From Colletes latitarsis (taxonomy: Eukaryota; Arthropoda; Insecta; Hymenoptera; Colletidae), in the NCBI RefSeq assembly GCF_051014445.1, contig NW_027488368.1:4278001-4342000 (forward strand): a stretch of 64,000 nucleotides of DNA, given 5' to 3'. Both the position numbers and the translations under genes were made by a program. Below the pieces are notes generated by a model. That model searched no databases. It saw only the letters and a program-made list of their open reading frames with translations, and was not told the origin of the DNA. Shown in pieces: positions 13,561-25,654 of this stretch (its first letter is position 1; every line of letters starts with the position of its first letter).

Positions 13561-15464
13561 ATTTTCACTCATCAGACTCATACTTTCGCATTCTTCACAT
13601 ACTTGTTGAACGGATCCTGGGTTTTTTCTGGTTCGGATCACGTAGTAATGTGGGGCCACACCGAAACAATCAATTGAACCTGGTCTTGATATATATTTTA
13701 GAGGATAACGCATGTTAGGTCTGGGATAGGTCTGGTATTTACCCTCATCAGACTCATACTTTCGCACACTTCACATACTCGTTGAACAGATCCTGGGTTA
13801 TTTTCTGGTTTGGATCACATAGTAATGTGGTACCACACTGAAACAGTCGATTAAACCAGGTTTCGATCAATATTTTTGAGTATAACGCATGTTAGGTCTA
13901 GGTGAGGCCCGGGATTTTCACTCGTCAGACTCATACTTTCACATTCTTCTGATACATGTTGAACGGATCCTGGGTTTTTTCTGGTTTGGATCACGTTGTA
14001 ATGTGGGACCACACAGAAACAATCAATTAAACCTGGTCTTGATAAATATTTTAGAGGCTAACGCATGTTAGGTCTGGGTTAGGTCTAGGATTTGCCCTCG
14101 TCAGGCTCATACTTTCGCATATTTCTCATACTTCATGGCTAGATCCTGGGCTATTTCTGGATTCTATCACGTAGTAATGTGGTACCACACTGAAACAGTC
14201 AATTAAACCTGGTTTTGATGAATATTTTAGAGAATAATTCATGTTAGGTCTGGGTTAGGTCTGGGATTCGCTCTCATCAGGCTCATTCTTTCGCATATTT
14301 CTCATACTTGACGGCTAGATCCTGGGCTTTCTCTGGATTGCAACACGTAGTAATGAAGTACAACACTGAAACAGTCAATTAAACCTGGTTTCCATCAATA
14401 TTTTAGAGGACAACGCATGTCAGGTCTAGGTTAGGTCTGGGATTTGCTCTCATAAGGGTCAAACTGTCGCAGTTTTATCTTACTTGCTGAACGGATCCTG
14501 GGTTTTTTCTGGTTTGGTTCACGTAGTAATGTGGTACCACACTGAAACATTCAATTAAACCTGATCTTGATAAATATTTTAGAGGACAACGCATGTTAAG
14601 TTTGGGTTAAGTCTAGGATTTGCCCTCATCAGGCTCATACTTTCGCATATTTCTCATACTTCATGGCTAGATCCTGGGCTGTTTCTGGGTTGTATCACGT
14701 AGTAATGTGGTACCACGCTGAAACAGTCAATTAAACCTGGCTTCGATCTATATTTTAGAGAATAATTCATGTTAGGTCTAGGTTATGTCTGGGATTTGCT
14801 CTCATCAGGCTCATTCTTTCGCATATTTCTCATACTTGATGGCTAGATCCTGGGCTGTTTCTGGTTTGGATCACGTAGTAGTGTGGTACCACACTGAAAC
14901 AGTCCATTAAACCTGGTTTGGATCTATATTTTAGAGGATAACGCATGTTAGGTCTAGGTTAGGTCTCGGATTTGCCCTCATCAGACTCATACTTTCGCGT
15001 TTTTCACATACTTGTTGAACAGATCCTGGGTTTTTTCTGGTTTGGATCACATAGTAATGTGGTACCACACTGAAACAGTCGATTAAACCAGGTTTCGATC
15101 AATATTTTTGAGGATAACGCATGTTAGGTCTTGGTTAGGTCTGGGATTTTCACTCATCAGACTCATACTTTCGCATTCTTCACATACTTGTTGAACGGAT
15201 CCTGGATTATTTTCTGGTTTGGATCGCATAGTAATGTGGTGCCACACTGAAACAGTCGATTAAACCAAGTTTCGATCAATATTTTTGAGGATAACGCATG
15301 TTAGCTCTAGGTTAGGCCTGGGATTTTCACTCATCAGACTCATACTTTCGCATTCTTCACATACTTGTTGAACAGATCCTGGGTTATTTTCCGGTTTGGA
15401 TCACATAGCAATGTAGGACCACACTGAAACAATCAATTAAACCTGGTCTTGATAAATATTTTAG

Positions 15465-16345
15465 AGGACAACGCATGTTAGGTCTGGGATAGGTCGGGGA
15501 TTTGCCCTCATCAGACTGATACTTTCGCACACTTCACATACTCGTTGAACAGATCCTGGGTTATTTTCTGGTTTGGATCACATAGTAATGTGGTACCACA
15601 CAGAAACAGTCGATTGAACCTGTTTTCGATCAATATTTTAGAGGATCACGCAAGTTAGGTCTGGGATAGGTCTGGGATTTGACCTCATCAGGCTCATTCT
15701 TTCGCATATTTCTCATACTTGATGGCTAGATCCTGGGCTTTTTCTGGATTGCATCACGTAGTAATGAAGTACAACACTGAAACAGTCAATTAAACCTGGT
15801 TTCCATCAATATTTTAGAGGACAACGCATGTTAGGTCTAGGTTAGGCCTGGGATTTGCCCTCATCAGGGTCATACTGTCGCAGTTTTAACATACTTGTTG
15901 AACGGATCCTGGGTTTTTTCTGGTTTGGTTCACGTAGTAATGTGGTGCCACACTGAAACATTCAATTAAACCTGGTCTTGATAAATATTTTAGAGGATAA
16001 CGCATGTTAGGTTTGGGTTAGGTCTAGGATTTGCCCTCATCAGGCTCATACTTTCGCATATTTCTCATACTTCATGGCTAGATCCTGGGCTGTTTCTGGA
16101 TTGTATCACGTAGTAATGTGGTACCACGCTGAAACAGTCGATTAAACCTGGTTTCGATCAATATTTTAGTGGATAACGCAAGTTAAGTCTGGGATAGGTC
16201 TGGGATTTGACCTCATCAGACTCATACTTTCGCGTTTTTCACATACTTGTTGAACAGATCCTGGCTTTTTTCTGGTTTGGATCACGTAGTAATGTGGTAC
16301 CACACTGAGACATTCAATTAAACCTGGTCTTGATAAATATTTTAG
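15465..16345. repeat. Pentameric higher-order repeat C-F-E-A-D, 881 bp
   Basis: The first full pentamer of the window. Monomers start at 15,465 (C, CGCACACTTCAC and GGTTATTTTCTGG, 177 bp), 15,642 (F, GAAGTACAACAC), 15,818 (E, CTGTCGCAGTTTTAAC), 15,994 (A, TTAGGTTTGGG and CTGTTTCTGG) and 16,170 (D, TGGATAACGCAAG and CGCGTTTTTCAC). It is followed by a further C (16,346) and F (16,523). The D monomer gives the same minus-strand reading as those at 28,714 and 29,595, so these copies are close relatives although 12.5 kb apart. Confidence 0.85.
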
Positions 16346-17945
16346 AGAATAATTCATGTTAGGTCTAGGTTAGGTCTGGGATTTGACCTCATCAGACTCA
16401 TACTTTCGCACACTTCACATACTCGTTGAACAGATCCTGGGTTATTTTCTGGCTTGGATCACATAGTAATGTGGTATAACACTGAAACAGTCAATTAAAC
16501 CTGTTTTCGATCAATATTTTAGAGAATAATTCATGTTAGGTCTAGGTTAGGTCTGGGATTTGCTCTCATCAGGCTCATTCTTTCGCATATTTCTCATACT
16601 TGATGGCTAGATCCTGGGCTTTTTCTGGATTGCATCACGTAGTAATGTAGTACAACACTGAAACAGTCAATTAAACCTGGTTTCCATCAATATTTTAGAG
16701 GACAACGCAAGTTAGATCTGGGATAGGTCTGGGATTTGCCCTCATCAGGCTCATACTTTCGCACACTTCACATACTCGTTGAACAGATCCTGGGTTATTT
16801 TCTGGATTGGATCACATAGTAATGTGGTACCACACTGAAACAGTCCATTATACCTGGTTTGGATCAATATTTTAGAGGATAACGCATGTTAGGTCTAGGC
16901 TAGGTCTGGGATTTTCACTCATCAGACTCATACTTTCGCATTCTTCACATACTTGTTGAACGGACCCTGGGTTTTTTCTGGTTTGGAGCACGTAGTAATG
17001 TGGGACCACACTGAAACAGTTCACTAAACCTGGTTTCGCTCAATATTTTAGAGGATAACGCATGTTAGGTCAGGGATAGGTCTGGGATTTGCCCTCATCA
17101 GGCTCATACTTTCGCGTTTTTCACATACTTGTTGAACAGATCATGGGTTTTTTCTGGTTTGGGTCACGTAGTAGTGTGATACCACACTGAAACAGTTGAT
17201 TAAACCTGGTTTCGATCAATATTTTAGAGGATAACGCATGTTACGTCTAGGTTAGCCCTGGGATTTTCACTCATCAGACTCATACTTTCCCATTCTTCAC
17301 ATACTTGTTGAACTGATCCTGGGTTTTTTCTGGTTTGGATCACGTAGTAATGTGGTACCACACTGAAACAGTCGATTAAACCTGGTTTCGATCAATATTT
17401 TAGAGGATAACGCAAGTTAAGTCTGGGATTGGTCTGGGATTTGACCTCATCAGACTCATACTTTCGCACACTTCACATACTCGTTGAACAGATCCTGGGT
17501 TATTTTCTGGTTTGGATCACATAGTAATGTGGTACCACACTGAAACAGTCGATTAAACCTGGCTTCGATCAATATTTTTGAGGATAACGCATGTTAGGTC
17601 TTGGTTGGGTCTGGGATTTTCACTCATCAGACTCATACTTTCGCATTCTTCACATACTTGTTGAACGGATCATGGGTTTTTTCTGGTTTGGATCACGTAG
17701 TAATGTGGGACCACACTGAAACAATCAATTAAACCTGGTCTTGATAAATATTTTAGAGGATAACGCATGTTAGGTCTGGGATAAGTCGGGGATTTGCCCT
17801 CATCAGACTCATACTTTCGCACACTTCACATACTCGTTGAACAGATCCTGGGTTTTTACTGGTTTGGATCACGTAGTAATGTGGAACTACACTGAAACAA
17901 TCAATTAAACCTGGTCTTGATAAATATTTTAGAGGATAACGCATG

Positions 17946-17978
17946 TTAGGTCTGGGTTAGGTCTGGGTTAGGTCTAGG
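17946..17978. repeat. Expanded 11-bp subrepeat: three TTAGGTCT units
   Basis: TTAGGTCTGGG (17,946-17,956), TTAGGTCTGGG (17,957-17,967) and TTAGGTCTAGG (17,968-17,978) are in tandem; the normal state is two units. The insertion makes the monomer 11 bp longer. It recurs at 22,898-22,930 in the duplicated block. Confidence 0.92.
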
Positions 17979-18481
17979 ATTTGCCCTCGTCAGGCTCATA
18001 CTTTCGCATATTTCTCATACTTCATGGCTAGATCCTGGGCTATTTCTGGATTAGATCACGTAGCAAAGTGGTACCACACTGAAACAGTCAATTAAACCTG
18101 GTTTCCATCAATATCTTAGAGGACAACGCAAGTTAGGTCTGGGATAGGTCTTGGATTTGCCCTCATCAGGCTCATACTTTCGCGTTTTTCACATACTTTT
18201 TGAACAGATCCTGGGTTTCTGGTTTGGATCACGTAGTAGTGTGGTAGCTCACTGAAACAGTCCATTAAACCTGGTTTGGATCAATATTTTAGAGGATAAC
18301 GCATGTTAGGTCTAGGTTAGGTCTGGGATTTTCACTCATCAGACTCATACTTTCGCACACTTCACATACTCGTTGAACAGATCCTGGGTTTTTACTGGTT
18401 TGGATCACGTAGTAATGTGGAACTACACTGAAACAATCAATTAAACCTGGTCTTGATAAATATTTTAGAGGATAACGCATG

Positions 18482-18514
18482 TTAGGTCTGGGTTAGGTCT
18501 GGGATAGGTCGGGG
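18482..18514. repeat. Expanded 11-bp subrepeat, second case
   Basis: Two TTAGGTCTGGG units (18,482-18,492 and 18,493-18,503) are followed by a diverged ATAGGTCGGGG (18,504-18,514). The junction joins an upstream monomer whose relatives carry GGGTTAGGTCT to one whose relatives carry GGGATAGGTCG. Out-of-register exchange inside the 11-bp domain would explain it. Confidence 0.88.
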
Positions 18515-18832
18515 ATTTGCCCTCATCAGACTGATACTTTCGCACACTTCACATACTCGTTGAACAGATCCTGGGTTATTTTCTGGTTTGGATCACATAG
18601 TAATGTGGTACCACACAGAAACAGTCGATTGAACCTGGTTTCGATCAATATTTTAGAGGATCACGCAAGATAGGTCTGGGATAGGTCTGGGATTTGACCT
18701 CATCAGGCTCATACTTTCGCATTCTTCACATACTTGTTGAACGGATCCTGGGTTTTTTCTGGTTTGGATCACGTTGTAGTGTGGTACCACACTGAAACAG
18801 TCCATTAAACCGGGTTTGGATCAATATTACAG

Positions 18833-19713
18833 AGGATAACGCATGTTAGGTCTAGGTTAGCCCTGGGATTTTCACTCATCAGGCTCATACTTTCGCACAC
18901 TTCACATACTCGTTGAACAGATCCTGGGTTATTTTCTGGTTTGGATCACATAGTAATGTGGTACAACAGTGAAACAGTCAATTAAACCTGTTTTCGATCA
19001 ATATTTTAGAGAATAATTCATGTTAGGTCTAGGTTAGGTCTGGGATTTGCTCTCATCAGGCTCATTCTTTCGCATATTTCTCATACTTGATGGCTAGATC
19101 CTGGGCTTTTTCTGGATTGCATCACGTAGTAATGAAGTACAACACTGAAACAGTCAATTAAACCTGGTTTCCATCAATATTTTAGAGGACAACGCATGTT
19201 AGGTCTAGGTTAGGCCTGGGATTTGCCCTCATCAGGGTCATACTGTCGCAGTTTTAACATACTTGTTGAACGAATCCTGGGTTTTTTCTGGTTTGGTTCA
19301 CGTAGTAATGTGGTACCACACTGAAACATTCAATTAAACCTGGTCTTGATAAATATTTTAGAGGATAACGCATGTTAGGTTTGGGTTAGGTCTAGGATTT
19401 GCCCTCATCAGGCTCATACTTTCGCATATTTCTCATACTTCATGGCTAGATCCTGGGCTGTTTCTGGATTGTATCACGTAGTAATGTGGTACCACGCTGA
19501 AACAGTCGATTAAACCTGGTTTCGATCAATATTTTAGTGGATAACGCAAGTTAAGTCTGGGATAGGTCTGGGATTTGACCTCATCAGACTCATACTTTCG
19601 CGTTTTTCACATACTTGTTGAACAGATCCTGGCTTTTTTCTGGTTTGGATCACGTAGTAATGTGGTACCACACTGAAACAGTCAATTAAACCTGGTTTTG
19701 ATGAATATTTTAG
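18833..19713. repeat. Pentameric higher-order repeat C-F-E-A-D, 881 bp, with chimeric ends
   Basis: Monomers start at 18,833 (C), 19,010 (F), 19,186 (E), 19,362 (A) and 19,538 (D). The first is chimeric: its left third carries the class B marks TTAGCCCTGGG and TTTTCACTCATC, and its right part is class C. The last ends in GGTTTTGATGAATATT instead of the GGTCTTGATAAATATT of its relatives. The core F-E-A-D order and variants match the other pentamers. Confidence 0.82.
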
Positions 19714-22700
19714 AGAATAATTCATGTTAGGTCAAGGTTAGGTCTGGGATTCGCTCTCATCAGGCTCATTCTTTCGCATATTTTTCATACTTGACGGCTA
19801 GATCCTGGGCTTTCTCTGGATTGCATCACGTAGTAATGAAGTACAACACTGAAACAGTCAATTAAACCTGGTTTCCATCAATATTTTAGAGGACAACGCA
19901 TGTTAGGTCTAGGATAGGCCTGGGATTTGCTCTCATCAGGGCCATACTTTCGCAGTTTTAACATACATGTTGACCTGATCGAGGGTTTTTTCTGCTTTGG
20001 ATCACGTAGTAAAGTGGTACCACACTGAAACAGTCCATTAAACCTGGTATCGATCAATATTTTAGAGGGTAACGCATGTTAGGTCTAGGTTAGGCCTGGG
20101 ATTTTCACTCTTCAGACTCATACTTTCGCATTCTTCACATACTTGTTCAACGGATCCTGGGTTTTTTCCGGTTTGGTACACGTAGTAATGTGGTACCACA
20201 CTGAAACATTCAATTAAACCTGGGCTTGATAAATATTTTAGAGGATAACGCAAGTTAGGTCTAGGTTAGGTCTGGGATATGCCCTCATCAGACTCAAACT
20301 TTCGCACAATTCACATACTCGTTGAACAGATCCTGGGTTATTTTCTGGTTTGGATCACATAGTAATGTGGTACCACACTGAAACATTCAATTAAACCTGG
20401 TCTTGATAAATATTTTAGAGGATAACGCATGTTAGGTCTGGGTTAGGTCTAGGATTTGCCCACATCAGGCTCCTCCTTTCGCATATTTCTCATACTTCAT
20501 GGCTGGATCCTGGGCTATTTCTGGATTGGATCACATAGTAATGTGGTACCACACTGAAACAGTCAATTAAACCTGGTTTTGATCAATATTTTAGAGAATA
20601 ATTCATGTTAGGTCTAGGTTAGGTCAGGGATTTGCTCTCATCAGGCTCATTCTTTCGCATATTTCTCATACTTGATGGCTAGATGCTGGGCTTTTTCTGG
20701 ATTGCAACACGTAGTAATGAAGTACAACACTGAAACAGTCAATTAAACCTGGTTTCCATCAATATTTTAGAGGACAACGCATGTCAGGTCTAGGTTAGGT
20801 CTGGGATTTGCTCTCATAGGGGTCATACTGTCGCAGTTTTAACTTGCTTGTTGAACGGATCCTGGGTTTTTTCTGGCTTGGTTCACGTAGTAATGTGGTA
20901 CCACACTGAAACATTCAATTAAACCTGGTCTTGATAAATATTTTAGAGGATAACGCATGTTACGTTTGGGTTAGGTCTAGGATTTGCCCTCATCAGGCTC
21001 ATACTTTCGCATATCTCTCACACTTCATGGCTAGATCCTGGGTTGTTTCTGGATTGTATCACATAGTAATGTGGTACCACGCTGAAACAGTCGATTAAAC
21101 CTGGTTTCGGTCAATATTTTAGAGGATAACGCAAGTTAAGTCTGGGATAGGTCTGGGATTTGACCTCATCAGACTCATACTTTCGCATTTTTCACTTACT
21201 TGTTGAACAGATCCTGGGTTTTTTCTGGTTTGGATCACGTAGTAGTGTGGTACCACACTGAAACAGTCCATTAAACCTGGTTGCGATCAATATTTTAGAG
21301 GATAACGCATGTTAGGTCTGGGTTAGGTCTAGGATTTGCCCACATCAGGCTTATTCTTTCGCATATTTCTCATACTTGATGGCTAGATCCTGGGCTTTTT
21401 CTGAATTGCATCACGTAGCAATGAAGTACAACACTGAAACAGTCAATTAAACCTGGTTTCGATCAATATTTTAGAGAATAATTCATGTTAGGTCTAGGTT
21501 AGGTCTGGGATTTGCTCCCATCAGGCTCATTCTTTCGGATATTTGTCATACTTGATGGCTAGATCCTGGGCTTTTTCTGGATTGCAACACGTAGTAATGA
21601 AGTACAACACTGAAACAGTAAATTAAACCTGGTTTCCATCAATATTTTAGAGGACAACGCATGTCAGGTCTAGGTTAGGTCTGGGATTTGCTCTCATAAG
21701 GGTCATACTGTCGCAGTTTTATCTTACTTGCTGAACGGATCATGGGTTTTTTCTGGTTTGGATCACGTAGTAATGTGGGACCACAGTGAAACAATCAATT
21801 AAACCTGGTTTCCATCAATATTTTAGAGGACAACGCATGTTAGGTCTAGGTTAGGCCTGGGATTTGCTCTCATCAGGGTCATACCTTCGCACACTTCACA
21901 TACTCGTTTGACAGATCCTGGATTATTTTCTGGTTTGGATCGCATAGTAATGTGGTGCCACACTGAAACAGTCGATTAAACCAAGTTTCGATCAATATTT
22001 TTGAGGATAACCCATGTTAGCTCTAGGTTAGGCCTGGGATTTTCACTCATCAGACTCATACTTTCGCATTCTTCACATACTTGTTGAACGGATCCTGGGT
22101 TTTTTCTGGTTTGGATCACGTAGTAATGTGGGACCACACTGAAACAGTCAATTAAACCTGGTTTCGATCAATATTTTAGAGAATAATTCATGTTAGGTCT
22201 AGGTTAGGTCTGGGATTTGCTGTCATCAGGCTCATTCTTTCGCATATTTCTCATACTTGATGGCTAGATGCTGGGCTTCTTCTGGATTGCATCACGTAGT
22301 AATGAAGTACAACACTGAAACAGTCAATTAAACCTGGTTTCCATCAATATCTTAGAGGACAACGCAAGTTAGATCTGGGATAGGTCTGGGATTTGCCCTC
22401 ATCAGGCTCATACTTTCGCACACTTCACATACTCGTTGAACAGATCCTGGGTTATTTTCTGGATTGGATCACATAGTAATGTGGTACCACACTGAAACAG
22501 TCGATTAAACCAGGTTTCGATCAATCTTTTTGAGGATAACGCATGTTAGGTCTTGGTTAGGTCTGGGATTTTCACTCATCAGACTCATACTTTCGCATTC
22601 TTCACATACTCGTTCAACAGATCCTGGGTTTTTACTGGTTTGGATCACGTAGTAATGTGGGACCACACTGAAACAATCAACTAAACCTGGTCTTGATAAA

Positions 22701-25654
22701 TATTTTAGAGGATAACGCATGTTAGGTCTGGGATAAGTCGGGGATTTGCCCTCATCAGACTCATACTTTCGCACACTTCACATACTCGTTCAACAGATCC
22801 TGTGGTTTTACTGGTTTGGATCACGTAGTAATGTGGAACTACACTGAAACAATCAATTAAACCTGGTCTTGATAAATATTTTAGAGGATAACGCATGTTA
22901 GGTCTGGGTTAGGTCTGGGTTAGGTCTAGGATTTGCCCTCGTCAGGCTCATACTTTCGCATATTTCTCATACTTCATGGCTAGATCCTGGGCTATTTCTG
23001 GATTAGATCACGTAGTAATGTGGTACCACACTGAAACAGTCAATTAAACCTGGTTTCCAGCAATATCTTAGAGGACAACGCAAGTTAGGTCTGGGATAGG
23101 TCTGGGATTTGCCCTCATCAGGCTCATACTTTCGCGTTTTTCACATACTTGTTGAACAGATCCTTGGTTTTTTCTGGTTTGTATCACGTAGTAGTGTGGT
23201 ACCACACTGAAACAGTCCATTAAACCGGGTTTGGATCAATATTTTAGAGGATAACGCATGTTAGGTCTAGGTTAGCCCTGGGATTTTCAGTCATCAGACT
23301 CATACTTTCGCATTCTTCACATACATGTTGAACTGATCCTGGGTTTTTTCTGGTTTGGATCACGCAGTAATGTGGTACCACACTGAAACAGTCGATTGAA
23401 CCTGGTTTCGATCAATATTTTAGAGGATAACGCAAGTTAGGTCTGGGATAGGTCTGGGATTTGCCCTCATCAGGCTCATACTTTCGCGTTTTTCACATAC
23501 TTGTTGAACAGATCATGGGTTTTTTCTGGTTTGGGTCACGTAGTAGTGTGATACCACACTGAAACAGTCGATTAAACCTGGTTTCGATCAATATTTTAGA
23601 GGATAACGCATGTTAGGTCTAGGTTAGCCCTGCGATTTTCACTCATCAGACTCATACTTTCGCATTCTTCACATACTTGTTGAACTGATCCTGGGTTTTT
23701 TCTGGTTTGGATCACGTAGTAATGTGGTACCACACTGAAACAGTCGATTAAACCTGGTTTCGATCAATATTTTAGAGGATAACGCATGTTAGGTCTAGGT
23801 TAGCCCTGGGATTTTCACTCATCAGACTCATACTTTCGCATTCTTCACATACTTGTTGAACTGATCCTGGGTTTTTTCTGGTTTGGATCACGTAGTAATG
23901 TGGTACCACACTGAAACAGTCGATTAAACCTGGTTTCGATCAATATTTTAGAGGATAACGCAAGTTAAGTCTGGGATTGGTCTGGGATTTGACCTCATCA
24001 GACTCATACTTTCGCACACTTCACATACTCGTTGAACAGATCCTGGGTTATTTTCTGGTTTCGATCACATAGTAATGTGGTACCACACTGAAACAGTCGA
24101 TTAAACCAGGTTTCGATCAATATTTTACAGGATAACGCAAGTTATGTCTGGCATAGGTCTGGGATTCGCCCTCATCAGACTCATACTTTCGCGTTTTTCA
24201 CATACATGTTGAACTGATCCTAGGCTTTTTCTGGTTTGGATCACGTAGTAATGTGGTACCACACTGAAACAGTCAATTAAACCTGGTTTCGATCTATATT
24301 TTAGAGAATAATTCATGTTAGGTCTAGGTTAGGTCTGGGATTTGCTCTCATCAGGCTCATTCTTTCGCATATTTCTCATACTTGATGGCTAGATCCTGGG
24401 CTATTTCTGGATTACATCACGTAGTAATGAAGTAGAACACTGAAACAGTCAATTAAACCTGGTTTCCATCAATATCTTAGAGGACAACGCAAGTTAGGTC
24501 TGGGATAGGTCTGGGATTTGACCTCATCAGACTCATACTTTCGCACACTTCACATACTCGTTGAACAGATCCTGGGTTATTTTCTGGTTTGGATCACATA
24601 GTAATGTGGTACAACACTGAAACAGTCAATTAAACCTGTTTTCGATCAATATTTTAGAGAATAATTCATGTTAGGTCTAGGTTAGGTCTGGGATTTGCTC
24701 TCATCAGGCTCATTCTTTCGCATATTTCTCATACTTGATGGCTAGATCCTGGGCTATTTCTGGATTGCATCACGTAGTAATGAAGTACAACACTGAAACA
24801 GTCAATTAAACCTGGTTTCCATCAATATCTTAGAGGACAACGCAAGTTAGGTCTGGGATAGGTCTGGGATTTGCCCTCATCAGGCTCATACTGTCGCAAT
24901 TTTATCTTACTTGCTGAACGGATCCTGGGTTTTTTCTGGTTTGGTTCACGTAGTAATGTGGTACCACACTGAAACATTCAATTAAACCTGATCTTGATAA
25001 ATATTTTAGAGGATAACGCATGTTAGGTCTAGGTTAGCCCTGGGATTTTCACTCATCAGACTCATACTTTCGCATTCTTCACATACATGTTGAACTGATC
25101 CTGGGTTTTTTCTGGTTTGGATCATGTAGTAATGTGGTACCACACAGAAACAGTCGATTGAACCTGGTTTCGATGAATATTTTAGAGGATAACGCAAGTT
25201 AGGTCTGGGATAGGTCTGGGATTTGTCCTCATCAGACTCATACTTTCGCACACTTCACATACTCGTTGAACAGATCCTGGGTTATTTTCCGGTTTGGATC
25301 ACATAGTAATGTAGGACCACACTGAAACAATCAATTAAACCTGGTCTTGATAAATATTTTAGAGGATAACGCATGTTAGGTCTGGGTTAGGTCTAGGATT
25401 TGCCCTCACCTGGCTCATACTTTCGCATATTTCTCATACTTCATGGCTAGATCCTGGGCTGTTTCTGGATTGTATCACGTAGTAATGTGGGACCACACTG
25501 AAAGAGTCAATTAAACCTGGTCTTGATAAATATTTTAGAGGATAACGCATGTTAGGTCTGGGATAGGTCGGGGATTTGCCCTCATCAGACTCATACTTTC
25601 GCACACTTCACATACTCGTTGAACAGATCCTGGGTTATTTTCTGGTTTGGATCA
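19714..25654. repeat. Mixed-class satellite domain between pentamers
   Basis: About 34 monomers with partial F-E-A runs (near 20,590-21,120 and 21,480-21,830) and repeated B-class runs. The F copies often have the GATGCTGGGC variant. A B-class motif group with CATGGGTTTTTTCTGG and GTGATACCACAC occurs near 23,515 and also near 17,150, 45,370, 49,775 and 59,990. Positions 22,412-23,430 duplicate 17,460-18,480. No gene or interruption is seen. Confidence 0.8.
22898..22930. repeat. Expanded 11-bp subrepeat, third case
   Basis: TTAGGTCTGGG at 22,898-22,908 and 22,909-22,919 is followed by TTAGGTCTAGG at 22,920-22,930. Flanking variants, such as GATTAGATCACG about 80 bp downstream, match those at 17,946, so this copy arose with the 4,952-bp offset duplication. 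Confidence 0.92.

Larger units (their letters stand above)
2994..15464. repeat. Heterogeneous satellite domain without a stable higher-order repeat
   Basis: About 70 monomers of all classes, more diverged than those to the right and in no constant order. Partial orders resembling the later pentamer exist: F then E near 3,525-3,870, 9,490-9,835 and 14,230-14,580. The class B signature GAACGGATCC, a GAAAGTT start variant (1.9, 2.8, 7.4, 8.8 and 10.5 kb) and a CTGATCGAGGG variant (5.5, 6.8, 7.1, 11.9 and 13.1 kb) are frequent. Local block copies are visible: about 3,510-3,790 resembles 9,471-9,760, and 3,830-4,915 resembles 13,315-13,873. I see no gene or mobile element in it. Confidence 0.85.
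16346..18832. repeat. Mixed-class satellite block with an internal duplication and 11-bp expansions
   Basis: About 14 monomers of classes B, C, D, F and A. Positions about 17,460-18,480 recur at about 22,412-23,430 (offset 4,952). Two internal segments, ending near 17,944 and 18,480 and sharing GGTTTTTACTGG and GTGGAACTACAC, are offset by 536 bp. That is three monomers plus one 11-bp unit minus a 3-bp deletion near 18,214. The block holds two of the three expanded 11-bp domains. Confidence 0.75.
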
